From: Styela clava
Taxonomy: Eukaryota; Chordata; Ascidiacea; Stolidobranchia; Styelidae
Length of the DNA stretch: 64,000 nt
NCBI RefSeq assembly: GCF_964204865.1
Contig: NC_135258.1
Location: 6,749,001 to 6,813,000, forward strand
Direction of reading: 5' to 3'
The notes beneath the pieces are model-generated. The model was not told the origin of the DNA. It worked only from the letters and a program-made list of their open reading frames with translations, and did no database searches. Numbering within the stretch: position 1 is the first letter of the stretch; each line of letters begins with the position of its first letter. Position numbers and translations under genes: made by a program. Below are positions 9,331 to 21,451 of the stretch, one piece after another.

Positions 9331-9742
9331 ACTCTGTAACGCAGAAGAAACATAAAGAACATTGGTAACAACCTGTGAAGAAACATGCAGATTACGTATC
9401 AATGTCTTGAAATTGAAGTAAAGTTCTGAACAACAATTATTGAACACAAATATGCCTTTTCTATTTGGTATCAACCCATCCGTCAGTTAAAGTCGATAAA
9501 GACGCAGTGCAAATCACAACTTCAAAGCAGGCGTCGAGATGAACAGCGTAGGAAAATTTTCAACGGGGAATAATTGCCCTGTTTTTCTGTCATTTGTGAT
9601 AATTGGTATCCTGTTAATTATCGCTTCGGCGTGACTTGGCATATATAAGTCAGGTGCTTCTAGATTACTTTTGAAGCTGCAATCATGAACGAATTCCAGT
9701 AATTAAATAAATTGCGATTTATGCTAATAAATGAAACAGAAC

Positions 9743-9814
9743 GGGCTCGTCCGGGATTTGAACCCGGGACCTCTCGCACCCGAAGCGAGAATCATACCCC
9801 TAGACCAACGATCC
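9743..9814 (-). tRNA. tRNA-Pro-CGG: tRNA-Pro(CGG)
   Basis: A3-G70 mismatch, higher-order copy of 4539. Confidence 0.87.
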
Positions 9815-10427
9815 ACTCTGTAACGCAGAAAAAACATAAAGACTTATCCTTTTTAAGAATCTCTGATACCACCTAATTATATTTTCTTCGCAAAATAATT
9901 AGAGCTCGATATTTGTTACGTGTGTTATCTTGTTAATTGAGGTAAAAGGTATGTGAATAAATAGTAAATAAGCCAAATTTGAGCACTATAATATGTCACT
10001 TAATTTCACCCATTAAACAATTACTTTTGTTTCTACTTTAAATGGTCGAAAACTGGGATTCAACACACATCGAACTTGTTCACACCCATGGATCAATAGG
10101 TATAAAGTGTACCTGATGCTATCGCGTGGCTCGTTGGACTAGGGGAAAGTAAATCAAAGCCGCATCACGAAACGGAATAATAAATTGTGCCAGTTAGAAT
10201 CCGCAGCTTGATTCAAACCGCTCTTTCATGAGGCGATATAATCATTATGATATAACTTCTTCGACAAGTAATTATTGGCATGTCGTTTGTAAGTTGTGAT
10301 ATTTGGTAATCGGAGAAATTTGGTTTCAACGCGACCTCACACATTACAGTTGTATAATGCTTCCTAAAAACAAGAAATGTCTTTCATGACATTAACAAGC
10401 AGTTGATGCGTATAAATCCAGAAAGTT

Positions 10428-10499
10428 GGGCTCATCCGGGATTTGAACCCGGGACCTCTCGCACCCTAAGCGAGAATCATACCCCTAGACCAAAGAGCC
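10428..10499 (-). tRNA. tRNA-Pro-AGG: tRNA-Pro(AGG)
   Basis: T6-T67 acceptor mismatch, higher-order copy of 5224. Confidence 0.82.
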
Positions 10500-10775
10500 G
10501 AGCGGAAGGGTTAGTTACACATAGGCCGTTATTGTCGTATAACTTATCTATGATATTACCCTGTAACCCTTTTGGTTCTATGCGTTATCAACTCATCCGT
10601 CAGTTAAAGTCGATAAAGACGCAGTATATGCTTTTTCTACCCTTGTCAACTTATCTGTCATTTAAATTCGATAACACGTACATACAAACGGTTGGCTATT
10701 GACAGATATTTCTAATAGTACCTGTTTCATAGAACCTATAAAAATTTATCGCTACCTGTTGGAGCTGTAAATGCA

Positions 10776-10858
10776 ACCGGGTTGGCGGAGTGGTTAAGGC
10801 GTTGGACTTAAGTTCCAATGGGCGAGTGTCCGCGTGGGCTCGAACCCCACACCCGGTA
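10776..10858 (+). tRNA. tRNA-Leu-TAA: tRNA-Leu(TAA), G12/C54 variant
   Basis: Linked D-stem (G12) and T-loop (C54) changes, copy of 5572. Confidence 0.8.
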
Positions 10859-11316
10859 GTTTTGCGACAAAGAACGTCTACATTTTGGTTTCTTTGAGAA
10901 TGCTCTGGTTGAAATATTGCGGTTCCTTGTCAACAGTGGTAACAACCTGTGAAGAAACATGCAGATTACGTATCAATGTCTTGAAATTGATGTAAAGTTC
11001 TGAACAACAATTATTGAACACAAATATGCCTTTTCTATTTGTTATCAACCCATCCGTCAGTTAAAGTCGATAAAGACGCAGTGCAAATCACAACTTCAAA
11101 GCAGGCGTCGAGATGAACAGCGTAGGAAAATTTTCAACAGTGAATAATTGCCCTGTTTTTCTGTCATTTGTGATAATTGGTATCCTGTTAATTATCGCTT
11201 CGGCGTGACTTGGCATATATAAGTCAGGTGCTTCTAGATTACTTTTGAAGCTGCAATCATGAACGAATTCCAGTAGTTAAATAAATTGCGATATATGCCA
11301 ATAAATGAGACAGAAC

Positions 11317-11388
11317 GGGCTCGTCCGGGATTTGAACCCGGGACCTCTCGCACCCAAAGCGAGAATCATACCCCTAGACCAACGAGCC
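11317..11388 (-). tRNA. tRNA-Pro-TGG: tRNA-Pro(TGG)
   Basis: Identical to consensus, fully paired. Confidence 0.94.
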
Positions 11389-12000
11389 ACTCTGTAACGC
11401 AGAAGAAACATAAAGACTTATCCTTATTAAGAATCTCTGATACCACCTAATTATATTTTCTTCGCAAAATAATTAGAGCTCGATATTTGTTACACGTGTT
11501 ATCTTGTTAATTGAGGTAAAAGGTATGTGAATAAATAGTAAATAAGCCAAATTTGAGCACTATAATATGTCACTTAATTTCACCCATTAAACAATTACTT
11601 TTGTTTCTACTTTAAATGGTCGAAAACTGGGATTCAACACACATTGAACTTGTTCACACCCATGGATCAATAGGTATAAAGTGTACCTGAAGCCATCGCG
11701 TGGCTAGTTGGACTAGGGGAAAGTAAATCAAAGCCGCATCACGAAACAGAATAATGAATTGTGCCAGTTGGAATCCGCAGCTGGATTCAAACCGCTCTTT
11801 CATAAGGCGATATAATCATTATGATATAACTTCTTCGACTAGTAATTATTGGCATGTCGTTTGTAAGTTGTGATATTTGGTATTCCGAGAAATTTGGTAT
11901 CAACGCGGCCTCACACATTACAGTTGTATAATGCTTCCTAAAACAAGAAATGCCTTTCATGACATTAACAAGCAGTAGATGCGTATAAATCCAGAAAGTT

Positions 12001-12072
12001 GGGGTCGTCCGGGATTTGAACCCGGGACCTCTCGCACCCTAAGCGAGAATCATACCCCTAGACCAACGAGCC
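12001..12072 (-). tRNA. tRNA-Pro-AGG: tRNA-Pro(AGG)
   Basis: C3-C70 acceptor mismatch, copy of 6797. Confidence 0.85.
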
Positions 12073-12347
12073 GAGCGGAAGGGCTAGTTACACATAGGCC
12101 GTTATTGTCGTATAACTTATCTATGATATTACCCTGTAACCACTGTCTTCTATGCGTTATCAACTCATCCGTCAGTTAAAGTCGATAAAGACGCAGTATA
12201 TGCTTTTTCTACCCTTATCAACTTATCTGTCATTTAAATTCGATAACACGTACATACAAACGGTTGGCTATTGACAGATATTTCTATTAGTACCTGTTTA
12301 ATAGAACCTATAAAAACTTATCGCTACCTGTTGGAGCTGTAAATGCA

Positions 12348-12430
12348 ACCGGGTTGGCCGAGTGGTTAAGGCGTTGGACTTAAGTTCCAATGGGCGAGTG
12401 TCCGCGTGGGTTCGAACCCCACAACCGGTA
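12348..12430 (+). tRNA. tRNA-Leu-TAA: tRNA-Leu(TAA)
   Basis: G6-A67 acceptor mismatch, copy of 7144. Confidence 0.86.
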
Positions 12431-12888
12431 GTTTTGCGACAAAGAACGTCTACATTTTGGTTTCTTTGAGAATGCTCTGGTTGAAATATTGCGGTTCCTT
12501 GTCAACAGTGGTAATAACCTGTGAAGAAACATGCAGATTACGTATCAATGTCTTGAAATTGATGTAAAGTTCTGAACAACAATTATTGAACACAAATATG
12601 CCTTTTCTATTTGTTATCAACCCATCCGTCAGTTAAAGTCGATAAAGACGCAGTGCAAATCACAACTTCAAAGCAGGCGTCGAGATGAACAGCGTAGGAA
12701 AATTTTCAACGGGGGATAATTGCCCTGTTTTTCTGTCATTTGTGATAATTGGTATCCTGTTAATTATTGCTTCGGCGTGACTTGGCATATATAAGTCAGG
12801 TGCTTCTAAATTACTTTTGAAGCTGCAATCATGAACGAATTCCAGTAATTAAATAAATTGCGATTTATGCCAATAAATGAGACAGAAC

Positions 12889-12960
12889 GGGCTCGTCCGG
12901 GATTTGAACCCGGGACCTCTCGCACCCAAAGCGAGAATCATACCCCTAGACCAACGAGCC
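12889..12960 (-). tRNA. tRNA-Pro-TGG: tRNA-Pro(TGG)
   Basis: Identical to consensus, fully paired. Confidence 0.94.
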
Positions 12961-13574
12961 ACTCTGTAACGCAGAAGAAACATAAAGACTTATTCCTATT
13001 GAGAATCCCTGATACCACCTAATTATATTTTCTTCGCAAAATAATTAGAGCTCGATATTTGTTACGTGTGTTATCTTGTAAATTGAGGTAAGAGGTATGT
13101 GAATGAATTGTAAATAAGCCACATTTGAGCACTATAATATGTCACCTAATTTCACCCATTAAACAATACCTTTTGTTTCTACTTTAAATGGTCGAAAACT
13201 GGGATTCAACACACATTGAACTTGTTCACACCCATGGATCAATAGATATAAAGTGTACCTGAAGCCATCGCGTGGCTCGTTGGACTAGGGGAAAGTAAAT
13301 CAAAGCCGCATCACGAAACGGAATAATGAATTGTGCCAGTTGGAATCCGCAGCTGGATTCAACCGGCTCTTTCATGAGGCGATATAATCATTATGATATA
13401 ACTTCTTCGACAAGTAATTATTGGCATGTCGTTTCTAAGTTGTGATATTTGGTATTCCGAGAAATTTGGTTTCAACGCGACCTCACACATTACAGTTGTA
13501 TAATGCTTCCTAAAAACAAGAAATGCATTTCATGACATTAACAAGCAGTAGATGTGTATAAGATACAGAAAGTT

Positions 13575-13646
13575 GGGCTCGTCCGGGATTTGAACCCGGG
13601 ACCTCTCGCACCCTAAGCGAGAATCATACCCCTAGACCAACGAACC
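13575..13646 (-). tRNA. tRNA-Pro-AGG: tRNA-Pro(AGG)
   Basis: T3-G70 form, copy of 8371. Confidence 0.93.
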
Positions 13647-13921
13647 GAGCGGAAGGATTAGTTTTACATAGGCCGTTAATGTCGTATAACTTATCTATGA
13701 TATTACCCTGTAACCACTGTCTTCTATGCGTTATCAACTCATCCGTCAGTTAAAGTCGATAAAGACGCAGTATATGCCTTTTCTACCCTTATCAACTTAT
13801 CTGTCATTTAAATTCGATAACACGTACATACAAACGGTTGGCTATTGACAGATATTTCTAATAGTACCTGTTTCATAGAACCTATAAAAATTTAACGCTA
13901 CCTGTTGGAGCTGTAAATGCA

Positions 13922-14004
13922 ACCGGGTTGGTCGAGTGGTTAAGGCGTTGGACTTAAGTTCCCATGGGCGAGTGTCCTCGTGGGTTCGAACCCCACACCC
14001 GGTA
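13922..14004 (+). tRNA. tRNA-Leu-TAA: tRNA-Leu(TAA)
   Basis: Same allele as 372 and 8718. Confidence 0.87.
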
Positions 14005-14462
14005 GTTTTGCGACAAAGAACGTCTACATTTTGGTTTCTTTGAGAATGCTCTGGTTGAAATATTGCGGTTCCTTGTCAACAGTGGTAATAACCTGTGAAG
14101 AAACATGCAGATTACGTATCAATGTCTTGAAATTGATGTAAAGTTCTGAACAACAATTATTGAACACAAATATGCCTTTTCTATTTGTTATCAACCCATC
14201 CGTCAGTTAAAGTCGATAAAGACGCAGTGCAAATCACAACTTCAAAGCAGGCGTCGAGATGAACAGCGTAGGAAAATTTTCAACGGGGGATAATTGCCCT
14301 GTTTTTCTGTCATTTGTGATAATTGGTATCCTGTTAATTATCGCTTCGGCGTGACTTGGCATATATAAGTCAGGTGCTTCTAGATTACTTTTGAAGCTGC
14401 AATCATGAACGAATTCCAGTAATTAAATAAATTGCGATTTATGCCAATAAATGAGACAGAAC

Positions 14463-14534
14463 GGGCTCGTCCGGGATTTGAACCCGGGACCTCTCGCACC
14501 CAAAGCGAGAATCATACCCCTAGACCAACGAGCC
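14463..14534 (-). tRNA. tRNA-Pro-TGG: tRNA-Pro(TGG)
   Basis: Identical to consensus, fully paired. Confidence 0.94.
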
Positions 14535-15148
14535 ACTCTGTAACGCAGAAGAAACATAAAGACTTATTCCTATTGAGAATCCCTGATACCACCTAATTAT
14601 ATTTTCTTCGCAAAATAATTAGAGCTCGATATTTGTTACGTGTGTTATCTTGTAAATTGAGGTAAGAGGTATGTGAATGAATTGTAAATAAGCCACATTT
14701 GAGCACTATAATATGTCACTTAATTTCACCCATTAAACAATAACTTTTGTTTCTACTTTAAATGGTCGAAAACTGGGATTCAACACACATTGAACTTGTT
14801 CACACCCATGGATAAATAGGTATAAAGTGTACCTGAAGCCATCGCGTGGCTCGTTGGACTAGGGGAAAGTAAATCAAAGCCGCATCACGAAACGGAATAA
14901 TGAATTGTGCCAGTTGGAATCCGCAGCTGGATTCAACCGGCTCTTTCATGAGGCGATATAATCATTATGATATAACTTCTTCGACAAGTAATTATTGGCA
15001 TGTCGTTTCTAAGTTGTGATATTTGGTATTCCGAGAAATTTGGTTTCAACGCGACCTCACACATTACAGTTGTATAATGCTTCCTAAAAACAAGAAATGC
15101 ATTTCATGACATTAACAAGCAGTAGATGTGTATAAGATACAGAAAGTT

Positions 15149-15220
15149 GGGCTCGTCCGGGATTTGAACCCGGGACCTCTCGCACCCTAAGCGAGAATCA
15201 TACCCCTAGACCAACGAACC
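15149..15220 (-). tRNA. tRNA-Pro-AGG: tRNA-Pro(AGG)
   Basis: T3-G70 form. First gene of the 3.8-kb duplicated block. Confidence 0.93.
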
Positions 15221-15495
15221 GAGCGGAAGGATTAGTTTTACATAGGCCGTTAATGTCGTATAACTTATCTATGATATTACCCTGTAACCACTGTCTTCTA
15301 TGCGTTATCAACTCATCCGTCAGTTAAAGTCGATAAAGACGCAGTATATGCTTTTCCTACCCTTGTCAACTTATCTGTCATTTAAATTCGATAACACGTA
15401 CATACAAACGGTTGGCTATTGACAGATATTTCTAATAGTACCTGTTTCATAGAACCTATAAAAATTTAACGCTACCTGTTGGAGCTGTAGATGCA

Positions 15496-15578
15496 ACCGG
15501 GTTGGTCGAGTGGTTAAGGCGTTGGACTTAAGTTCACATTGGCGAGTGTCCGCGTGGGTTCGAATCCCACACCCGGTA
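15496..15578 (+). tRNA. tRNA-Leu-TAA: tRNA-Leu(TAA), damaged anticodon stem
   Basis: Loop CTTAAGT is intact, but the 3' side of the anticodon stem is TCACA, giving T28-C42 and G29-A41 mismatches. The next bases (ttgg) also differ. C11 is T. It may be non-functional. Confidence 0.75.
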
Positions 15579-16036
15579 GTTTTGCGACAAAGAACGTCTA
15601 CATTTTGGTTTCTTTGAGAATGCTCTGGTTGAAACATTGCGGTTCCTTGTCAACATTGGTAACAACCTGTGAAGAAACATGCAGATTACGTATCAATGTC
15701 TTGAAATTGAAGTAAAGTTCTGAACAACAATTATTGAACACAAATATGCCTTTTCTATTTGTTATCAACCCATCCGTCAGTTAAAGTCGATAAAGACGCA
15801 GTGCAAATCACAACTTCAAAGCAGGCGTCGAGATGAACAGCGTAGGAAAATTTTCAACGGGGAATAATTGCCCTGTTTTTCTGTCATTTGTGATAATTGG
15901 TATCCTGTTAATTATCGCTTCGGCGTGACTTGGCATATATAAGTCAGGTGCTTCTAGATTACTTTTGAAGCTGCAATCATGAACGAATTCCAGTAATTAA
16001 ATAAATTGCGATTTATGCTAATAAATGAAACAGAAC

Positions 16037-16108
16037 GGGCTCGTCCGGGATTTGAACCCGGGACCTCTCGCACCCGAAGCGAGAATCATACCCCTAGACC
16101 AACGATCC
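16037..16108 (-). tRNA. tRNA-Pro-CGG: tRNA-Pro(CGG)
   Basis: A3-G70 acceptor mismatch. Confidence 0.87.
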
Positions 16109-16721
16109 ACTCTGTATCGCAGAAAAAACATAAAGACTTATCCTTTTTAAGAATCTCTGATACCACCTAATTATATTTTCTTCGCAAAATAATTAGAGCT
16201 CGATATTTGTTACGTGTGTTATCTTGTTAATTGAGGTAAAAGGTATGTGAATAAATAGTAAATAAGCCAAATTTGAGCACTATAATATGTCACTTAATTT
16301 CACCCATTAAACAATTACTTTTGTTTCTACTTTAAATGGTCGAAAACTGGGATTCAACACACATCGAACTTGTTCACACCCATGGATCAATAGGTATAAA
16401 GTGTACCTGATGCTATCGCGTGGCTCGTTGGACTAGGGGAAAGTAAATCAAAGCCGCATCACGAAACGGAATAATAAATTGTGCCAGTTAGAATCCGCAG
16501 CTTGATTCAAACCGCTCTTTCATGAGGCGATATAATCATTATGATATAACTTCTTCGACAAGTAATTATTGGCATGTCGTTTGTAAGTTGTGATATTTGG
16601 TAATCGGAGAAATTTGGTTTCAACGCGACCTCACACATTACAGTTGTATAATGCTTCCTAAAAACAAGAAATGCCTTTCATGACATTAACAAGCAGTTGA
16701 TGCGTATAAATCCAGAAAGTT

Positions 16722-16793
16722 GGGCTCGTCCGGGATTTGAACCCGGGACCTCTCGCACCCTAAGCGAGAATCATACCCCTAGACCAACGAGCC
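16722..16793 (-). tRNA. tRNA-Pro-AGG: tRNA-Pro(AGG)
   Basis: Exact consensus with C3-G70; every stem is paired. Confidence 0.95.
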
Positions 16794-17068
16794 GAGCGGA
16801 AGGGTTAGTTACACATAGGCCGTTATTGTCGTATAACTTATCTATGATATTACCCTGTAACCACTGTCTTCTATGCGTTATCAACTCATCCGTCAGTTAA
16901 AGTCGATAAAGACGCAGTATATGCTTTTTCTACCCTTGTCAACTTATCTGTCATTTAAATTCGATAACACGTACATACAAACGGTTGGCTATTGACAGAT
17001 ATTTCTAATAGTACCCGTTTCATAGAACCTATAAAAATTTATCGCTACCTGTTGGAGCTGTAAATGCA

Positions 17069-17151
17069 ACCGGGTTGGCGGAGTGGTTAAGGCGTTGGAC
17101 TTAAGTTCCAATGGGCGAGTGTCCGCGTGGGCTCGAACCCCACACCCGGTA
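17069..17151 (+). tRNA. tRNA-Leu-TAA: tRNA-Leu(TAA), G12/C54 variant
   Basis: Linked G12 and C54 changes. Confidence 0.8.
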
Positions 17152-17491
17152 GTTTTGCGACAAAGAACGTCTACATTTTGGTTTCTTTGAGAATGCTCAG
17201 GTTGAAATATTGCGGTTCCTTGTCAACAGTGGTAACAACCTGTGAAGAAACATGCAGATTACGTATCAATGTCTTGAAATTGAAGTAAAGTTCTGAACAA
17301 CAATTATTGAACACAATAATGCCTTTTCTATTTGTTATCAACCCATCCGTCAGTTAAAGTCGATAAAGACGCAGTGCAAATCACAACTTCAAAGCAGGCG
17401 TCGAGATGAACAGCGTAGGAAAATTTTCAACGGGGAATAATTGCCCTGTTTTTCTGTCATTTGTGATAATTGCCAATAAATGAGACAGAAC

Positions 17492-17563
17492 GGGCTCGTC
17501 CGGGATTTGAACCCGGGACCTCTCGCACCCAAAGCGAGAATCATACCCCTAGACCAACGAGCC
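17492..17563 (-). tRNA. tRNA-Pro-TGG: tRNA-Pro(TGG)
   Basis: Consensus. Its left flank is a deletion (gtgataattg joined to ccaataaatg), which brings Leu to within 340 bp. Confidence 0.94.
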
Positions 17564-17969
17564 ACTCTGTAACGCAGAAGAAACATAAAGACTTATTCAT
17601 ATTGAGAATCTCTGATACCACCTAATTATATTTTCTTCGCAAAATAATTAGAGCTCGATATTTGTTACGTGTGTTATCTTGTTAATTGAGGTAAGAGGTA
17701 TGTGAATAAATTGTAAATAGGCCTAATTTGAGCACTATAATATGTCACCTAATTTCACCCATTAAACAATAACTTTTGCTTCTACTTTAAATGGTCGAAA
17801 ACTGGGATTCAACACACATTGAACTTGTTCACACCTATAGATCAATAGTTATAAAGTGTACCTGAAGCCATCGCGTGGCTCGTTGGTCTAGGGGAAAGGA
17901 AATCAAAGCCGCATCACGAAACGGAATAATGAATTGTGCCAGTTGGAATCCGCAGCTGGATTCAAACCG

Positions 17970-18175
17970 CTCTTTCATGAGGCGATATAATGTTTATGAT
18001 ATAACTTCTTCGACAAGTAATTATTCGCATGTCGTTTGTAAGTTGTGATATTTGGTATTCCGAGAAATAATTCTCTTTCATGAGGCGATATAATGTTTAT
18101 GATATAACTTCTTCGACAAGTAATTATTCGCATGTCGTTTGTAAGTTGTGATATTTGGTATTCCGAGAAATTTGG
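17970..18175. repeat. 103-bp tandem duplication in the spacer
   Basis: The segment starting ctctttcatgaggcgata at 17970 repeats at 18073. The equivalent spacers at 21.9 and 25.7 kb hold one copy, so this is local. Confidence 0.85.
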
Positions 18176-18495
18176 TTTCAACGCGACCTCACACATTACT
18201 ACATTTTGGTTTCTTTGAGAATGCTCTGGTTGAAACATTGCGGTTCCTTGTCAACATTGGTAACAACCTGTGAAGAAACATGCAGATTACGTATCAATGT
18301 CTTGAAATTGAAGTAAAGTTCTGAACAACAATTATTGAACACAAATATGCCTTTTCTATTTGTTATCAACCCATCCGTCATTTAAATTCGATAACTCGTA
18401 CATACAAACGGTTGGCTATTGAAAGATATTTCTAATAGTACCTGTTAAGTAGAACCTATAAAAATCTAACGCTACCTGTTGGAGCTGTAAATGCA

Positions 18496-18578
18496 ACCGG
18501 GTTGGCCGAGTGGTTAAGGCGTTGGACTTAAGTTCCAATGGGCGAGTGTCCGCGTGGGTTCGAACCCCACACCCGGTA
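18496..18578 (+). tRNA. tRNA-Leu-TAA: tRNA-Leu(TAA)
   Basis: Consensus with all stems paired. The unit has no AGG gene: upstream spacer joins cacacattac to tacattttgg, and repeat B is fused to C near 18380. Confidence 0.94.
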
Positions 18579-19036
18579 GTTTTGCGACAAAGAACGTCTT
18601 CATTTTGGTTTCTTTGAGAATGCTTTGGTTGAAATATTGCGGTTCCTTGTCAACAGTGGTAACAACCTGTGAAGAAACATGCAGATTACGTATCAATGTC
18701 TTGAAATTGATGTAAAGTTCTGAACAACAATTATTGAACACAAATATGCCTTTTCTATTTGTTATCAACCCATCCGTCAGTTAAAGTCGATAAAGACGCA
18801 GTGCAAATCACAACTTCAAAGCAGGCTTCGAGATGAACAGCGTAGGAAAATTTTCAACGGGGAATAATTGCCCTGTTTTTCTGTCATTTGTGATAATTGG
18901 TATCCTGTTAGTTATCGCTTCGGCGTGACTTGGCATATATAAGTCAGGTGCTTCTAGATGACTTTTGAAGCTGCATTCATGAACGAATTCCAGTAATTAA
19001 ATAAATTGCGATATATGCCAATAAATGAGACAGAAC

Positions 19037-19108
19037 GGGCTCGTCCGGGATTTGAACCCGGGACCTCTCGCACCCTAAGCGAGAATCATACCCCTAGACC
19101 AACGAACC
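19037..19108 (-). tRNA. tRNA-Pro-AGG: tRNA-Pro(AGG), crossover chimera
   Basis: Left flank (ccaataaatgagacagaac) belongs to the second Pro slot, while the right flank (gaaccgagcggaagg) and anticodon belong to the AGG slot. The gene itself is a good T3-G70 tRNA-Pro. Confidence 0.92.
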
Positions 19109-19383
19109 GAGCGGAAGGATTAGTTTTACATAGGCCGTTAATGTCGTATAACTTATCTATGATATTACCCTGTAACCACTGTCTTCTATGCGTTATCAAC
19201 TCATCCGTCAGTTAAAGTCGATAAAGACGCAGTATATGCTTTTCCTACCCTTGTCAACTTATCTGTCATTTAAATTCGATAACACGTACATACAAACGGT
19301 TGGCTATTGACAGATATTTCTAATAGTACCTGTTTCATAGAACCTATAAAAATTTAACGCTACCTGTTGGAGCTGTAGATGCA

Positions 19384-19466
19384 ACCGGGTTGGTCGAGTG
19401 GTTAAGGCGTTGGACTTAAGTTCACATTGGCGAGTGTCCGCGTGGGTTCGAATCCCACACCCGGTA
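19384..19466 (+). tRNA. tRNA-Leu-TAA: tRNA-Leu(TAA), damaged anticodon stem
   Basis: Copy of 15496, same TCACA defect. Confidence 0.75.
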
Positions 19467-19924
19467 GTTTTGCGACAAAGAACGTCTACATTTTGGTTTC
19501 TTTGAGAATGCTCTGGTTGAAACATTGCGGTTCCTTGTCAACATTGGTAACAACCTGTGAAGAAACATGCAGATTACGTATCAATGTCTTGAAATTGAAG
19601 TAAAGTTCTGAACAACAATTATTGAACACAAATATGCCTTTTCTATTTGTTATCAACCCATCCGTCAGTTAAAGTCGATAAAGACGCAGTGCAAATCACA
19701 ACTTCAAAGCAGGCGTCGAGATGAACAGCGTAGGAAAATTTTCAACGGGGAATAATTGCCCTGTTTTTCTGTCATTTGTGATAATTGGTATCCTGTTAAT
19801 TATCGCTTCGGCGTGACTTGGCATATATAAGTCAGGTGCTTCTAGATTACTTTTGAAGCTGCAATCATGAACGAATTCCAGTAATTAAATAAATTGCGAT
19901 TTATGCTAATAAATGAAACAGAAC

Positions 19925-19996
19925 GGGCTCGTCCGGGATTTGAACCCGGGACCTCTCGCACCCGAAGCGAGAATCATACCCCTAGACCAACGATCC
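19925..19996 (-). tRNA. tRNA-Pro-CGG: tRNA-Pro(CGG)
   Basis: A3-G70 acceptor mismatch, copy of 16037. Confidence 0.87.
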
Positions 19997-20609
19997 ACTC
20001 TGTAACGCAGAAAAAACATAAAGACTTATCCTTTTTAAGAATCTCTGATACCACCTAATTATATTTTCTTCGCAAAATAATTAGAGCTCGATATTTGTTA
20101 CGTGTGTTATCTTGTTAATTGAGGTAAAAGGTATGTGAATAAATAGTAAATAAGCCAAATTTGAGCACTATAATATGTCACTTAATTTCACCCATTAAAC
20201 AATTACTTTTGTTTCTACTTTAAATGGTCGAAAACTGGGATTCAACACACATCGAACTTGTTCACACCCATGGATCAATAGGTATAAAGTGTACCTGATG
20301 CTATCGCGTGGCTCGTTGGACTAGGGGAAAGTAAATCAAAGCCGCATCACGAAACGGAATAATAAATTGTGCCAGTTAGAATCCGCAGCTTGATTCAAAC
20401 CGCTCTTTCATGAGGCGATATAATCATTATGATATAACTTCTTCGACAAGTAATTATTGGCATGTCGTTTGTAAGTTGTGATATTTGGTAATCGGAGAAA
20501 TTTGGTTTCAACGCGACCTCACACATTACAGTTGTATAATGCTTCCTAAAAACAAGAAATGCCTTTCATGACATTAACAAGCAGTTGATGCGTATAAATC
20601 CAGAAAGTT

Positions 20610-20681
20610 GGGCTCGTCCGGGATTTGAACCCGGGACCTCTCGCACCCTAAGCGAGAATCATACCCCTAGACCAACGAGCC
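20610..20681 (-). tRNA. tRNA-Pro-AGG: tRNA-Pro(AGG)
   Basis: Exact consensus, fully paired. Confidence 0.95.
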
Positions 20682-20956
20682 GAGCGGAAGGGTTAGTTAC
20701 ACATAGGCCGTTATTGTCGTATAACTTATCTATGATATTACCCTGTAACCACTGTCTTCTATGCGTTATCAACTCATCCGTCAGTTAAAGTCGATAAAGA
20801 CGCAGTATATGCTTTTTCTACCCTTGTCAACTTATCTGTCATTTAAATTCGATAACACGTACATACAAACGGTTGGCTATTGACAGATATTTCTAATAGT
20901 ACCCGTTTCATAGAACCTATAAAAATTTATCGCTACCTGTTGGAGCTGTAAATGCA

Positions 20957-21039
20957 ACCGGGTTGGCGGAGTGGTTAAGGCGTTGGACTTAAGTTCCAAT
21001 GGGCGAGTGTCCGCGTGGGCTCGAACCCCACACCCGGTA
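20957..21039 (+). tRNA. tRNA-Leu-TAA: tRNA-Leu(TAA), G12/C54 variant
   Basis: Linked G12 and C54 changes. Confidence 0.8.
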
Positions 21040-21379
21040 GTTTTGCGACAAAGAACGTCTACATTTTGGTTTCTTTGAGAATGCTCAGGTTGAAATATTG
21101 CGGTTCCTTGTCAACAGTGGTAACAACCTGTGAAGAAACATGCAGATTACGTATCAATGTCTTGAAATTGAAGTAAAGTTCTGAACAACAATTATTGAAC
21201 ACAAATATGCCTTTTCTATTTGTTATCAACCCATCCGTCAGTTAAAGTCGATAAAGACGCAGTGCAAATCACAACTTCAAAGCAGGCGTCGAGATGAACA
21301 GCGTAGGAAAATTTTCAACGGGGAATAATTGCCCTGTTTTTCTGTCATTTGTGATAATTGCCAATAAATGAGACAGAAC

Positions 21380-21451
21380 GGGCTCGTCCGGGATTTGAAC
21401 CCGGGACCTCTCGCACCCAAAGCGAGAATCATACCCCTAGACCAACGAGCC
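21380..21451 (-). tRNA. tRNA-Pro-TGG: tRNA-Pro(TGG)
   Basis: Consensus, with the shortened Leu-Pro spacer seen at 17470. Confidence 0.94.

Larger units (their letters stand above)
4153..9356. repeat. 5,204-bp higher-order block, copy 1
   Basis: Begins at the junction cataaag/aacattggtaac, where a unit is cut short between the second Pro and the post-Leu spacer. It then holds Pro-CGG and the units at 5224, 6797 and 8371. The tRNA positions and their private mutations recur exactly 5,204 bp later. Ends are approximate. Confidence 0.85.
9357..14560. repeat. 5,204-bp higher-order block, copy 2
   Basis: Tandem copy of 4153-9356: genes at 4539, 5224, 6797 and 8371 reappear at 9743, 10428, 12001 and 13575 with the same private mutations. 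The right edge is where the spacer reverts to cataaagacttattcc instead of the junction. Confidence 0.85.
15149..19036. repeat. 3.8-kb duplicated block, copy 1
   Basis: Genes at 15496, 16037, 16722, 17069 and 17492 recur 3,888 bp later; after the 103-bp internal duplication at 17970-18175 the offset drops to 3,785. The crossover that made the tandem copy lies inside the tRNA-Pro gene at 19037. Confidence 0.8.

Noticed and set aside
15416-15637. Open frames with CGIRTHADTR-like peptides on the minus strand
   Set aside because: These read through tRNA-Leu on the opposite strand; they are by-products of the tRNA sequence.
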